From the NCBI GenBank assembly GCA_963798445.1, contig CAWCTH010000002.1:558001-622000 (forward strand): 64,000 nt of DNA, read 5' to 3'. A program made the position numbers and the translations under genes. This DNA comes from DASXAI01 sp963798445 (GTDB taxonomy: Bacteria > Actinomycetota > Acidimicrobiia > Acidimicrobiales > Ilumatobacteraceae). Below are positions 26,702-37,137 of the stretch, one piece after another. Each line of letters starts with the position of its first letter. The stretch's first letter is position 1. The notes beneath the pieces were generated by a model. That model was given only the letters and a program-made list of their open reading frames with translations. It ran no database searches and had not been told where the DNA came from.

Positions 26702-27489
26702 CGGAAGCCCTTCCGCGCGGTGACCAGCGCGTCGAGGAGCGGTGGCGTGGCCGCCGCCACCGGAGTGCGCCGCTCGTCGTGGTCGAGCACGGCGAGCTCC
26801 CGTCCGAGGACGTCGACGACCACGGCCCCGGCCTCCTGACACACGAGTACACCACCCAGGTAGTCCCATGGCCCATGAGCGTCGTAGGAGCAGTCGACGT
26901 AGCCGTCGAGCACGCCGCTGGCCACCGCACAGAGATCGAGGGCGGCGGCACCGAGCGAGCGGTACTGCGCCCAACCGAAGTGCACGGGCGGCCAGCCCGA
27001 GAGGCCGACGATGGCCTCGGCGACATCGGTGCAGCGCGACGGTACGACGACCCCCTCGACCGCGCCGCGGCCGAGCCGGCGGGCTCCCCCGCCGCGCACG
27101 GCCTCGAAGCGAACGTCACGGGCGAGGTCGGCTACGACGGCGACCACTGGCCCGTGCGCATCAACGGCGCACAGCGAGGTGGCGAACCAGGGCACCCCCC
27201 GATCGGCGTTGGTGGAGCCGTCGAGCGGATCGACCACCACGACAACGCCGACGTGGCCGTCCATCGCCGCCGTCCGCCCGCTCTCCTCCGAGAGCACACC
27301 GACACCGGCGCGCCCGAGCACCTCCAGCGCGGCGGCGTCGGCGGTGAGGTCGCGCCGGTACTGCCCGCGACGCGCGCCGGAAAGCCCCTGCTCGGCAGTG
27401 GCGGCGAGGGCGGCGGCCACCGCGTCGGCAGTGGCGTGGAGCAGCGCCAGCAGGGTCGACGCCTCCGCCGTGGGGGTGGTGGTGCTCAT
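26698..27489 (-). CDS. Inositol monophosphatase family phosphatase
   Basis: A 263-residue protein with the IMPase motifs SEESG (metal-binding Glu), DPLDGSTN (about 90-97) and AHGPWDYLGG near residue 208. It hydrolyses a phosphomonoester such as myo-inositol-1-phosphate, histidinol-phosphate or PAP; the family cannot be split further by eye. The second metal site has Asp in the right places. It is followed without a gap by the NUDIX gene, so both may act on a nucleotide or sugar phosphate. Confidence 0.85.
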   Translation of the reverse strand: MSTTTPTAEASTLLALLHATADAVAAALAATAEQGLSGARRGQYRRDLTADAAALEVLGRAGVGVLSEESGRTAAMDGHVGVVVVVDPLDGSTNADRGVPWFATSLCAVDAHGPVVAVVADLARDVRFEAVRGGGARRLGRGAVEGVVVPSRCTDVAEAIVGLSGWPPVHFGWAQYRSLGAAALDLCAVASGVLDGYVDCSYDAHGPWDYLGGVLVCQEAGAVVVDVLGRELAVLDHDERRTPVAAATPPLLDALVTARKGFR

Positions 27490-27563
27490 CGAAGCGACGA
27501 TGGTGGCATCCTGGGGCCTCGGAGTCCATGCCGGCCCGACGTGCGGACCGGGAGAGGAGCGGA

Positions 27564-28130
27564 GTGGCGGTCATCGATGTGCCCGGTTTCGTGGCGGATC
27601 TCAAGGAGCATGCCGTCGATCACGGCTTCCACGTGCATGACGAGCGTCACTTCGTGGAGACCTACTCGCTGCACCAGGCGTGGGAGGTCGATCTTCACCC
27701 CGAGGAAGCGTGCGACGGCCCCATCGACTTGCACCTGGAGCTGCGCGTCGACCCCCGTGTCCTCTTGGCCTTCGAGGACACGGTGCACGAGCTGCCCGAA
27801 CCCGACGACGAACCGCCCGACGAGTTCGACTTCCCGTTGAAGTTCGCATGGCGCCTGCCCCCGCTCCCCTACCCCCCTGACCTGCTGGTGCTGGCCACCG
27901 AGCTGGCCGGCGTGGGCGGCATGGAGCTGCCCATCGAGGTGTCCGCCATCGACTCGTTCGCCAGCGTCACCGACGCGCCCGAGCGCAGCCTGTCGTTGGA
28001 GGCACGCGTGTCGGTTTCACTGGCCAAGGTGATCGCCGGCGAGGAGATCCTGTGCGAGACGCTCGACCGCTGCCGGGCGGTCAGCCTGTTCCTGCTCGAC
28101 CGCGCCCCGGCCTGGCTCGGTGAGGACTGA
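27564..28130 (+). CDS. Conserved hypothetical protein
   Basis: A 188-residue acidic soluble protein. GTG 27564 has a strong GAGAGGAGCGGAG ribosome site. The N-terminal half contains HAVDHGFHVHDERHFVETY and an EVDLHPEEAC strand; a Pro/acidic linker (PDDEPPDEFDFP) then leads to a C-terminal part ending CRAVSLFLLDRAPAWL. It looks like an actinobacterial family with two beta-rich halves; no function can be read. The acidic gene 53 nt downstream may be co-transcribed. Confidence 0.7.
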   Translation: MAVIDVPGFVADLKEHAVDHGFHVHDERHFVETYSLHQAWEVDLHPEEACDGPIDLHLELRVDPRVLLAFEDTVHELPEPDDEPPDEFDFPLKFAWRLPPLPYPPDLLVLATELAGVGGMELPIEVSAIDSFASVTDAPERSLSLEARVSVSLAKVIAGEEILCETLDRCRAVSLFLLDRAPAWLGED

Positions 28131-28183
28131 AGCATGATCCATGCCAGTCTGTGGTACGAGGATCACGAGCAGGGGGTCGCCAG

Positions 28184-28504
28184 TTGAACGTGCGTGAACT
28201 CATCGAGATCCTCAAGGACTATCCCGAGGACACCGAGATCGAGATGGGGATCATCGCCCCCGTGACCGACGAAGAGCAGATCGCGGTCGATCGCTACCCC
28301 ATCGAGGGCGTGCTCCCGTGGGAGGACGACCAGTCTGATGACGACGGTGACGGCGATGGTGAGCCTGTCCTGTGGTTGATCGGCGGCGAGGAAGACGACG
28401 TCGAGGCGTTCCTCGACGCCATCGACGACGAGGACGCGGCCGAGGACGACCACGACCACGAGCATGACCACGCCGGCGAGGAGAGCCAGGCCGACACCGA
28501 GTAG
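28184..28504 (+). CDS. Small acidic hypothetical protein
   Basis: A 106-residue protein from TTG 28184 (or GTG 28190). The N-terminus NVRELIEILKDYPEDTEIEM is a short fold seen in many small conserved proteins, followed by a hypervariable tail rich in Asp, Glu and His (DDHDHEHDH). The tail suggests metal or basic-partner binding. No recognised family. Confidence 0.6.
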   Translation: MNVRELIEILKDYPEDTEIEMGIIAPVTDEEQIAVDRYPIEGVLPWEDDQSDDDGDGDGEPVLWLIGGEEDDVEAFLDAIDDEDAAEDDHDHEHDHAGEESQADTE

Positions 28505-28520
28505 ACGGCGGGCGCGCCCG

Positions 28521-29939
28521 TCAGCTCACGCGGAACACGTGGGCGCCCCACGGAGGCCGCTCGACGTAGAGGCCGTCGCGCGCCAGGTCGTCGCCGTCAC
28601 GGTCGTAGGCGATGCCAGTGAGCACGTCAGTGAACGTCCAGTGCCGGCCACCAAGATCGTCCCAACCCAGGTGGACCCGGCCTTGCGCACCGGCCTCGCT
28701 CCAGTTCACCACGACGAGGGCACGGCTCGAGCCGTCGCTCCAGGTCCACGCCAACAGATGATCGGCGCTGTTGTTGTCGGGCCAGCCGGTGGGCGGGTGC
28801 TGCTCCCACTGTCCCGTGCGGACGTTGTTGGCGACCAGCGTCTCGTAGAAGGCCCGCAGCGACGGATCCAGATCCTCAAGCGGACGGCGCGTCAGGAAGA
28901 CCGGGATGTGGACCTTGCGCCCGTCGAACTGCCCCTCGTGCCAGAGCGTGGCGCCCGGCAGCGTGGCCACGACGGTGGCCGCAGTGCGCTCGCGCTCGGG
29001 AGAGAAGGTGGTGGCAGCGCGGGGCTCGTCGTGGTTCTCGATGAAGCGGACGAGGCGCTGCTGGTAGCCGATGTCGGCGCGGAGGTGCTCGCGGATGGCG
29101 GCGGCATCGCCCCACTCCAACCGGTCGAAGAGCCGCTTGTCGTAGCAGAAGTCGAACCCGAGAGCCTGGAGCTCGCTCTCCAGATCCCAGTACGCCTCGG
29201 CCATGAACACGAAGCCGGGGTGGGCGGCGCGCGCTGCGCCGATCACGTCGGACCAGTACTCAGTGGGCGGCGGCCAGCCGGCGCGGTCGCCCCAGGTCTG
29301 GGCGAAGACGTGGTTCAGCAACAGCATGGCCATGTCGCAGCGAACACCGTCGCACTGCTCGGCGATCTCCAGCACGGTGGCCGCCGCCGCACCCCGCAAC
29401 GGCATCGAGAACGCGTTCAGCTGGACGGTGTCGGCCCACGGCGCGAAGTACGGATCGCGGCCACCGGCGTAGCGGGCGCCGTCGGTGCCAGCGATGAAGT
29501 ACTCAGGATGTTCCTCGGTCCAGGGATGGTCGGGGGCGACGTGATTGGGCACGAAGTCGAGCAGGAGTCGCATCCCCCGGTCGAGCAGTTCGGCACGGGC
29601 CGCCTTCAGCCCTGCGGGCCCACCGAGGTGCTCGTCGACGACGAAGCGCCGGACGCTGTAGGCCGATCCCACCACGTCGGTCTCGGGATCGAGATCGGGC
29701 AACGCCGCTTGGAACGAGGCGAAGTTGCCGGCGTCGGCCAACGCGATGCTGCGGCTCAAGGGGCTGCGTTCCCACACGCCCATCAGCCACACGGCGTCAA
29801 CGCCGGGCCGGCATACGGCGTCCCACTCGCTGCTCGGCACGTCGGACAACGTGACGGTCCGGCCGGCGCGCTCCGAGACCTCACGGAGCCACGGCCAGGT
29901 GTTCACTTCATGGATTACGGGCTGCGCCGGCCAAGTCAC
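28521..29939 (-). CDS. GH13 alpha-amylase-family glycosyl hydrolase
   Basis: A 472-residue (beta/alpha)8 barrel. Motifs: LLLDFVPNHVAPDHP (region I), GVRCDMAML (region II, nucleophile Asp), VFMAEAYW (acid/base Glu), and FIENHDEPRA (region IV Asp). The region between 150 and 250 is shorter than in alpha-amylases and there is no signal peptide, so a cytoplasmic amylase-like or glucan-modifying enzyme (acting on glucan released by GH15) is likely. Start ATG 29939 overlaps the GH15 stop by 4 nt (ATGA): co-transcribed. C-terminal beta domain present. Confidence 0.85.
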   Translation of the reverse strand: MTWPAQPVIHEVNTWPWLREVSERAGRTVTLSDVPSSEWDAVCRPGVDAVWLMGVWERSPLSRSIALADAGNFASFQAALPDLDPETDVVGSAYSVRRFVVDEHLGGPAGLKAARAELLDRGMRLLLDFVPNHVAPDHPWTEEHPEYFIAGTDGARYAGGRDPYFAPWADTVQLNAFSMPLRGAAAATVLEIAEQCDGVRCDMAMLLLNHVFAQTWGDRAGWPPPTEYWSDVIGAARAAHPGFVFMAEAYWDLESELQALGFDFCYDKRLFDRLEWGDAAAIREHLRADIGYQQRLVRFIENHDEPRAATTFSPERERTAATVVATLPGATLWHEGQFDGRKVHIPVFLTRRPLEDLDPSLRAFYETLVANNVRTGQWEQHPPTGWPDNNSADHLLAWTWSDGSSRALVVVNWSEAGAQGRVHLGWDDLGGRHWTFTDVLTGIAYDRDGDDLARDGLYVERPPWGAHVFRVS

Positions 29940-31753
29940 GGGCCGGAAGCTACCGCATCGCCACGGGCCGCTGGCCGGGGTCCTCCCGACGTCAAGTTGT
30001 GCGCGGTGTTGACCAGCGACACGTGCGAGAACGCCTGGGGGAAGTTGCCCAGGAGCCGCTGGCCGACGGGGTCGTACTCCTCGCTGAGCAGACCGACGTC
30101 GTTGGTCAGTGCGAGGAGCCGTTCGAACAACGTCCTGGCCTCGTCGACGCGGCCCGCCAGCACCAGGTTGTCGGCCAACCAGAACGTGCAGGCGAGGAAG
30201 CAGCCTTCACCGGGCGGCAGCCCGTCGACGTCGGCATGCGTGGGCGCGTAGCGCATCACGAAACCTTGTGGCGTCGTGAGCTCGCGCTGCACGGCGGCGA
30301 CGGTGCCTTGCACGCGCGGATCGGATGCCGGCAGGAAGCCCACGAGCGCCACCAGCAGGAGCGAGGCGTCGACGTTGTGGGAGCCGTAGTACTGCGTGAA
30401 CGTGCGGCCGCCGGTGTCGAAGCCTTTGGCGCACACCTCGGCGTGGATCTCGTCGCGCAGGGCGCGCCACCGCTCGACCGGCCCGTCGTAGCCCGCGTAC
30501 TCCGTGGCCCGCACGGCCCGGTCGGCTGCCACCCACGCCATCACCTTGGAGTGGGTGAAGTGACGGCGCGGGCCGCGTACCTCCCAGATCCCTTCGTCGG
30601 GCTCGGTCCACGCGCTCTCCAGGAACTCCATGAGCGCACACTGCAGGCCCCAGCCGAACCCACCGTCATCGGTCATGCCGGCCCGCCGCCCTTCGTGCAT
30701 GGCGTCCATCACCTCGCCGTACACGTCGAGCTGGAACTGGGTGCTGGCGGCGTTGCCGATGCGAACGGGGCTGGAGCCTTCGTAGCCGGCGAGGTGGGCC
30801 AGTTCGTACTCGTCGAGCCGGCGCTCCCCCGCGGGCCCGTACATGATCTGCAGCTTCGACGGCTCACCGGCCACCGCCCGCAGCAACCAGTCGCGCCACG
30901 CCGTCGCCTCTTGCACGTAGCCGGCCAGGGTGAGGGCGGAAAGCGTGAAGGTGGCGTCGCGCAGCCAGCAGTACCGGTAGTCCCAATTGCGCACGCCGCC
31001 GATCTTCTCGGGCAGCGACGTCGTAGCCGCCGCCACGATCCCGCCCGTGGGCGCATAGGTCAGTGCCTTGAGGGTGATGAGCGACCGCTGCACCTTGTGC
31101 CGCCAGCCCTCCTCGTGGATCTGCAGCCGGCCGGCGGCGGCCCACTGCCGCCACCACGCCTCGGTGTCGTCGACCGCCGCCAGCGGATCGATGGCCGGCG
31201 GGGGCGGCTCGTGGGAGAAGTGCCAGCGCAGCACGAACGGCACCGTGTCGCCCGCGGCGACGGTGAAGTCGGCCACGGTGCGAAAATCCTCGCCGCGCGT
31301 CTCGACGGGGCTCAGCAGCTCCACGGAGTCCGGTCCGGCCGTGGCCCGCAGCCGCCCGTCGACCTGGCGCACCCACGGAACGACGGAGCCGTAGCCGAAG
31401 CGCAGCGCCAGCTCCATGCGCATCGGTACGCGCCCCCGCACGCCGTGGACCACGCGCACCACGTCCGGCGTGCGGTCGCGGATGGGCATGCAGTCCACGA
31501 CCCGCACGATGCCGTCGTGGGTCTCGATCTCGGTTTCCAGCACCAGCGTGCCGGGCCGGTAGTGCCGGTGGCGCCGGCGGATGCCGCCACTCGGTGCGAG
31601 GAGCCAGCGACCGTCGCGCTCACCGCCGAGGAGGGCGGCGAAGCAGGCACCCGAGTCGAACCGGGGCAGGCACAGCCAATCGATCGAGCCGTCCAGCCCC
31701 ACCAGCCCGGCAGTCTGGGTGTCGCCGATCATGGCGTAGTCCTCGATCTTCAC
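29936..31753 (-). CDS. GH15 glucoamylase/trehalase-like protein
   Basis: A 605-residue cytoplasmic protein of the GH15 family, the type that includes actinobacterial trehalases. It begins MKIEDYAMIGDTQTAGLVG and contains the N-terminal beta-sandwich (GSIDWLCLPRFDSGACF) and the barrel motifs RNWDYRYCWLRDATF with EGIW and ERWRALRDEIHAEVC. It would hydrolyse alpha-1,1 or alpha-1,4 glucosidic bonds. GTG 31753 was chosen because the family starts here; the open frame further upstream is low-complexity and passes the palindrome at 31793. It is upstream of GH13 in one operon. Confidence 0.88.
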   Translation of the reverse strand: MKIEDYAMIGDTQTAGLVGLDGSIDWLCLPRFDSGACFAALLGGERDGRWLLAPSGGIRRRHRHYRPGTLVLETEIETHDGIVRVVDCMPIRDRTPDVVRVVHGVRGRVPMRMELALRFGYGSVVPWVRQVDGRLRATAGPDSVELLSPVETRGEDFRTVADFTVAAGDTVPFVLRWHFSHEPPPPAIDPLAAVDDTEAWWRQWAAAGRLQIHEEGWRHKVQRSLITLKALTYAPTGGIVAAATTSLPEKIGGVRNWDYRYCWLRDATFTLSALTLAGYVQEATAWRDWLLRAVAGEPSKLQIMYGPAGERRLDEYELAHLAGYEGSSPVRIGNAASTQFQLDVYGEVMDAMHEGRRAGMTDDGGFGWGLQCALMEFLESAWTEPDEGIWEVRGPRRHFTHSKVMAWVAADRAVRATEYAGYDGPVERWRALRDEIHAEVCAKGFDTGGRTFTQYYGSHNVDASLLLVALVGFLPASDPRVQGTVAAVQRELTTPQGFVMRYAPTHADVDGLPPGEGCFLACTFWLADNLVLAGRVDEARTLFERLLALTNDVGLLSEEYDPVGQRLLGNFPQAFSHVSLVNTAHNLTSGGPRPAARGDAVASGP

Positions 31754-31792
31754 GGGCCCTGGGTAGCACGCAGTCCGGCGATCCCGAAAAAT

Positions 31793-31808
31793 ACGAACGC
31801 ACGTTCGT
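31793..31808. promoter_or_regulatory. Palindrome of the CGAAC-N4-GTTCG type (LexA-box-like or TetR operator-like)
   Basis: ACGAACGCACGTTCGT is a perfect palindrome except for its two central bases and contains CGAAC-N4-GTTCG, the consensus core of Gram-positive SOS boxes. It lies in the 78-nt divergent gap between GH15 (start 31753) and the small ORF that precedes egtA (31832), with TATTTT on the GH15 side. It could be a LexA site or a TetR-type operator for either operon; which is not decidable here. Confidence 0.6.
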
Positions 31809-31831
31809 CCCGCCGTGGTAGGTTGTGACTC

Positions 31832-31975
31832 ATGTCCGAGCACCAGCGATGCACAGATCGGCCCATTCCGGGGTATCTCTATGACATGCGCCGCAGCGAT
31901 GCCGGGGGGGTCGGCCGGTCCTGGACGGTCGTCGTGTCGACACGGGTCTTCCGGCCGATGGGGACGCAGGACTGA
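31832..31975 (+). CDS. Short ORF overlapping the egtA start
   Basis: A 47-residue frame starting ATG 31832 and ending TGA at 31973-31975, whose last base is the first base of the egtA ATG (TGATG overlap). It has PIPGYLYDMRR and no membrane or signal character. It could be a leader peptide that couples translation to egtA or a chance frame; it has no clear ribosome site. Mostly of interest because the palindrome is right upstream. Confidence 0.3.
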   Translation: MSEHQRCTDRPIPGYLYDMRRSDAGGVGRSWTVVVSTRVFRPMGTQD

Positions 31976-33223
31976 TGGCTGGATCCGGTCTCACTCCGCC
32001 GCTCACCATGGCCACGGCGCGGGACCGGATTCGCAACCAGTGCTTCCGACCCGCCGAGGCCGGTCTGGTCGGGCTCGAGCTCGAGTGGCACGTGTTCGAC
32101 CGCGCCGACCTGCGTCGGGTCGTGCCGCTACCCACCCTGGTCGAGCTGGCAGAGGGCCTCGGCCCGCTCCCGAACCGCTCGGTCATCACGTTCGAGCCCG
32201 GTGGGCAGCTGGAGCTGAGCGCACCGCCGTTCGCCGGTGTCGACGCCGCCTGCGACGCCCTGGCCGCCGACCACGACGTCGTGGCGGCGGCGCTGGCCCC
32301 GCTCGGGCTCTGTCTGGTGGCCACCGGCGTCGACCCGCTCCGGCCGCCCTACCGTCAGCTGCGCCATCCCCGCTACGACGCCATGGAGGCCTTCTTCGAC
32401 GTCGACGGCCGGGCCGGGCGGCGCATGATGTGTCGCACCGCGGCGCTCCAGATAAACATTGACCACGGCGACGCGGCCCGAGTGCGATCGGCGCTGGCGG
32501 CTGGCCCACCGGATCGGGCCCGCGCTGTCGGCGGCCTTCGCCACCTCCCCGGTGGCCGAGGGCGAGCCCACCGGATGGGCGTCCACCCGGCTGGCCACCT
32601 GGCTCGACATCGACCCCAGCCGCACCGCCGCCGCGCCGGGCGGGCCCGAGGACTGGGTGTCGTATGCCCTCGACGCCAACGTGCTGCTCATGCGGCGTGA
32701 CGGCCAGATGGTGCCGCTGCGCGAGCGCCTGGCGTTCTCGAGCTGGATCCGCGACGGCCACCCGCTCGGTCCGCCCACCGCCGACGACCTCGACTACCAC
32801 CTCACCACCCTGTTCCCGCCGGTGCGACCCCGTGGGTTCCTGGAGATCCGCTATCTCGACGCGCTGGCGAACCCGTGGTGGCGCGTCGCCGTCGCCGTCA
32901 CGACCGCCCTGCTGCAGGACCACGAGGCCGGTGACCGGGCCACCGATGCCTGCGCCGCGCTGGCCGATCAATGGTGCGAGGCGGCCCGGTTCGGCCTCGG
33001 CCAGCCGGCTGTCCACGACGCTGCGGTCGCCATCGTGGCGGCGGCGCGCGACGCCTTCGGCCGGCTGGACGTGCCCATCAGCGCCGCCACCGCGGCGATC
33101 TGCGACCGCTACGTCGAGCGCTACCTCAGCCAGCGCCGTACCCCCGGCGACGACGTGCTCGACGCGTGGCATCGGGGCCAGCCCCTGGTCGCGCTGCCCC
33201 CCCAGGAGGACCCATGGACCTGA
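31975..33223 (+). CDS. egtA: Glutamate-cysteine ligase EgtA, frameshifted near 32478
   Basis: Makes gamma-glutamylcysteine for ergothioneine. Reading from ATG 31975, the first ~170 residues (ARDRIRNQCFRPAEAGLVG, GLELEWHVF, ITFEPGGQLELS) are in frame 1; after an extra C in GGCCCG at about 32478 the rest (ECDRRWRLAHRIGPAL, GFLEIRYLDALANPWWRV) is in frame 2. Joined length is about 415 residues, normal for actinobacterial EgtA. The stop overlaps egtB by 10 nt. The shift is at a C run and is probably an assembly error, since the rest of the operon is intact. Confidence 0.8.
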
Positions 33224-34521
33224 AGACCCGCATCGCCGGCGAGCTGACCGGCAGCCGCAACCGCTCACTGGACCTGCTGGAGCCCGTTGACCCCGACGCC
33301 CTGGCGCGCCAGCACTCGCCGCTGATGTCGCCCCTCATATGGGACCTCGCCCACATCGGCAACTACGAGGATCTGTGGCTGTTGCGCGCCCTCGGCGACC
33401 CGGGGGTCGGGCCCCAACACGACGACACCTACGACGCCTTCCGCCACGCCCGCAAGGACCGGCCCGGTCTCGCCCTGCTCGACGAGGCCGGCGCCCGCCG
33501 CTACCTCCAAGACGTGCGCCAGCGCGCCCTCGACCGCCTGGACGGGGTCGATCTGGAGGTCGACCCGGCGCACCCCCTGCTCGCCGGGGGCTTCGTCTAC
33601 GGCATGGTGGTGCAGCACGAGCACCAGCACGACGAGACCATGCTGGCCACCCTCAACCTCATGGCCCAGCCCGGCTACCGCCCCGCCGTGGTACCGGCCC
33701 CCGTGCCGGCCGCCCCCGTGCCCGGCGAGGTGCTGGTGGAGGCGGGCCCCTTCGTGATGGGCACCGACGACGAGCCGTGGGCCTACGACAACGAGCGGCC
33801 GGCGCACGAGGTCGACCTGGCGGCGTTCTGGATGGACGCCGCGCCCGTCACCAACGGCGAGTACGCCGAGTTCATCGACGCGGGCGGCTACCACGACCCC
33901 GCGTGGTGGGACCCGAAGGGTTGGGCGTGGCGCCAGGACGCCGACCTGCGGCACCCGCAGTTCTGGGCGCGCCCGGGCCGCGAATGGTGCCGGACGCGCT
34001 TCGGCTTCCACGAGCCCGTGCCCGCCGGAGAGCCGGTGCAGCACGTGTGCTGGTACGAGGCCGACGCCTTCGCCCGCTGGGCCGGCAAGCGGCTGCCCAC
34101 CGAGGCGGAATGGGAGAAGGCCGCCTCGTGGGATCCGGTCTCTGCTCGCAAACGGCGCTACCCCTGGGGCGACGCACCGCCCACCGGCCACCACGCCAAC
34201 CTCGACCAACGCCACTTCGGTCCCGCCGCCGTCGGGGCGTTCCCGGCCGGCGCCAGCGCCTACGGCTGCGCGCAGCTGATCGGCGACGTGTGGGAGTGGA
34301 CGGCGTCGGACTTCCAGCCCTATCCGGGTTTCGTGGCCTATCCGTACCGCGAGTACTCCGAGGTCTTCTACGGGCCCGACTACAAGGTGCTCCGCGGCGG
34401 TTCGTGGGCCACCCACCCGAGCGCCGTGCGCACCACCTTCCGCAACTGGGACTACCCCAACCGCCGCCAGATCTTCGCCGGCTTCCGCTGCGCCCGTGAC
34501 GCCGAGGTCCGACGCCCGTGA
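33214..34521 (+). CDS. egtB: Ergothioneine biosynthesis sulfoxide synthase EgtB
   Basis: A 435-residue non-heme iron enzyme that joins trimethylhistidine (hercynine) to gamma-glutamylcysteine with O2. The DinB-like N-terminal domain supplies the iron His ligands: His47 (LAHIGNYEDL) and the HEHQH cluster at 135-139. Residues ~185-430 form the FGE-sulfatase-type domain (FVMGTDDEPWAYDNERPAH, GDVWEWTASDFQPYPGF, RGGSWATHPSAVR). Start ATG 33214 lies inside egtA. egtC is not between egtB and egtD here. Confidence 0.93.
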   Translation: MDLKTRIAGELTGSRNRSLDLLEPVDPDALARQHSPLMSPLIWDLAHIGNYEDLWLLRALGDPGVGPQHDDTYDAFRHARKDRPGLALLDEAGARRYLQDVRQRALDRLDGVDLEVDPAHPLLAGGFVYGMVVQHEHQHDETMLATLNLMAQPGYRPAVVPAPVPAAPVPGEVLVEAGPFVMGTDDEPWAYDNERPAHEVDLAAFWMDAAPVTNGEYAEFIDAGGYHDPAWWDPKGWAWRQDADLRHPQFWARPGREWCRTRFGFHEPVPAGEPVQHVCWYEADAFARWAGKRLPTEAEWEKAASWDPVSARKRRYPWGDAPPTGHHANLDQRHFGPAAVGAFPAGASAYGCAQLIGDVWEWTASDFQPYPGFVAYPYREYSEVFYGPDYKVLRGGSWATHPSAVRTTFRNWDYPNRRQIFAGFRCARDAEVRRP

Positions 34522-35498
34522 CCAAGCGAGCCACCCTCACGATCGACGTCCACCTGAGCCCCGCCGACCTCGATGCGGCGCTGCGCACCGACGTGCGCCG
34601 CGGCCTCACGAGCACACCCAAGTGGCTGCCCCCGAAGTGGTTCTACGACGAGCGCGGCTCGGAACTGTTCGAGGCCATCACCCGGCTGGCTGAGTACTAC
34701 CCCACCCGCCGCGAGCGCGAGATCCTGGAGCGGGAGGCGGCCACCATCGCCGCCATCGCCCGAGCCGACACGCTGGTCGAGCTGGGCTCGGGTACCTCCG
34801 AGAAGACCCGCCTCCTGCTCGACGCCTGGGCGGCGTCGGGCCGGCTGCGGCGGTTCGTGCCGTTCGATGTGAGTGAAGCCACCCTGCGGCGCGCCAGCGC
34901 GGCGGTAGCCGCCGAGTATCCCGGCGTCGAGGTCCATGCCGTCGTGGGCGACTTCGAGCGCCACATGGATCTCCTGCCGGGCGGGGGCCGGCGCTGCGTC
35001 GCCTTCCTGGGTGGCACGATCGGCAACCTGGTGCCGGCCGAGCGCGCCACCTTCCTGGCGGGGCTTCGGTCCACGTTGGCCGCCGGCGACTCGCTGCTGC
35101 TCGGCACCGACCTCGTGAAGGACCCGACCCGCCTGGTCGCCGCCTACGACGACGCCGCCGGCGTGACCGCCGAGTTCAACCGCAACGTGCTGCTCGTCAT
35201 CGATCGCGTCCTCGACGCGGACCTCGACCCGGCAGGCTTCGCCCACGTCGCGCTGTGGGATCCCGACCAGGAGTGGATCGAGATGCGGCTGCGGTCGGTG
35301 GGCGCCCAGGTCGGTGTCGTCGGCGCACTGGACCTGGCGGTGGCGCTGGCCGACGGCGAGGAGATCCGCACCGAGGTGAGCGCCAAGTTCCGGCGCGCCG
35401 GCGTGGAGGGGGAATTGGCGGCGGCCGGGTTCGGTCTGGAGCAGTGGTGGACCGACGCCCAGCAGGACTTCGCCCTGTCGCTGTGGTCGGCCGCCTGA
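34518..35498 (+). CDS. egtD: L-histidine N-alpha-methyltransferase EgtD
   Basis: A 326-residue methyltransferase that turns His into hercynine with three SAM. PKWLPPKWFYDERGSELFE (about 36-53) and VELGSGTSEKT (about 86-96, SAM-binding) are the conserved segments, and the length is that of the family. Start GTG 34518 overlaps the egtB stop by 4 nt. It closes the three-gene ergothioneine operon and is followed by a hairpin at 35509. Confidence 0.93.
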   Translation: MTKRATLTIDVHLSPADLDAALRTDVRRGLTSTPKWLPPKWFYDERGSELFEAITRLAEYYPTRREREILEREAATIAAIARADTLVELGSGTSEKTRLLLDAWAASGRLRRFVPFDVSEATLRRASAAVAAEYPGVEVHAVVGDFERHMDLLPGGGRRCVAFLGGTIGNLVPAERATFLAGLRSTLAAGDSLLLGTDLVKDPTRLVAAYDDAAGVTAEFNRNVLLVIDRVLDADLDPAGFAHVALWDPDQEWIEMRLRSVGAQVGVVGALDLAVALADGEEIRTEVSAKFRRAGVEGELAAAGFGLEQWWTDAQQDFALSLWSAA

Positions 35499-35508
35499 AC
35501 GCGGAGCC

Positions 35509-35546
35509 GGTCGCTGACCATCAGGGGGGACAGATGGTCAACGACC
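35509..35546 (+). terminator. Stem-loop after egtD
   Basis: GGTCGCTGACCATC (35509-35522) pairs with GATGGTCAACGACC (35533-35546) with one mismatch, leaving a G-rich 10-nt loop. It begins 10 nt after the egtD stop. There is no U-run, so it would work as a Rho-independent-like structure only weakly; a role at the operon's 3' end is inference. Confidence 0.5.
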
Positions 35547-35615
35547 GACTCGACGCTGAACAACAACGTACCGAGCCAACGTCACAGCCACGTGTCCACC
35601 TCGTGAACGGTCTTG

Positions 35616-35689
35616 TGGGGCGGGTGGGGATCGAACCCACGACGTCACCGATTATGAGTCGGGTGCTCTAACCACTGAGCTACCGCCCC
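35616..35689 (-). tRNA. tRNA-Met (anticodon CAT)
   Basis: 74 nt with acceptor GGGGCGG/CCGCCCC, T-arm GTGGGTTCGATCCCCAC and an anticodon loop CTCATAA (CAT). The anticodon stem CCCGA/TCGGT has a C-T pair at its outer end. CAT also fits tRNA-Ile2 (lysidine-modified); elongator Met is favoured by overall shape, but the two are not separable by eye. Confidence 0.85.
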
Positions 35690-35712
35690 GGTGGCGACGG
35701 CCCACCGTGTGG

Positions 35713-35785
35713 CTCCGGGGGTGGGACTCGAACCCACAACCAACGGATTAACAGTCCGCTGCGCTGCCAATTGCGCTACCCCGGA
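35713..35785 (-). tRNA. tRNA-Asn (anticodon GTT)
   Basis: 73 nt with acceptor TCCGGGG/CCCCGGA, D-arm, anticodon loop CTGTTAA (GTT) in the stem GCGGA/TCCGT, and T-arm GTGGGTTCGAGTCCCAC. It precedes tRNA-Met on the same strand, 23 nt away, so the two are probably one transcript. Confidence 0.95.
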
Positions 35786-35844
35786 ACGGGCCTCGGCAGG
35801 TTAGCAACGACGTTCCGTCGAGCCCGCTCGCTGATTGCCTGGGC

Positions 35845-37133
<1,289 letters not shown>

Positions 37134-37137
<4 letters not shown>

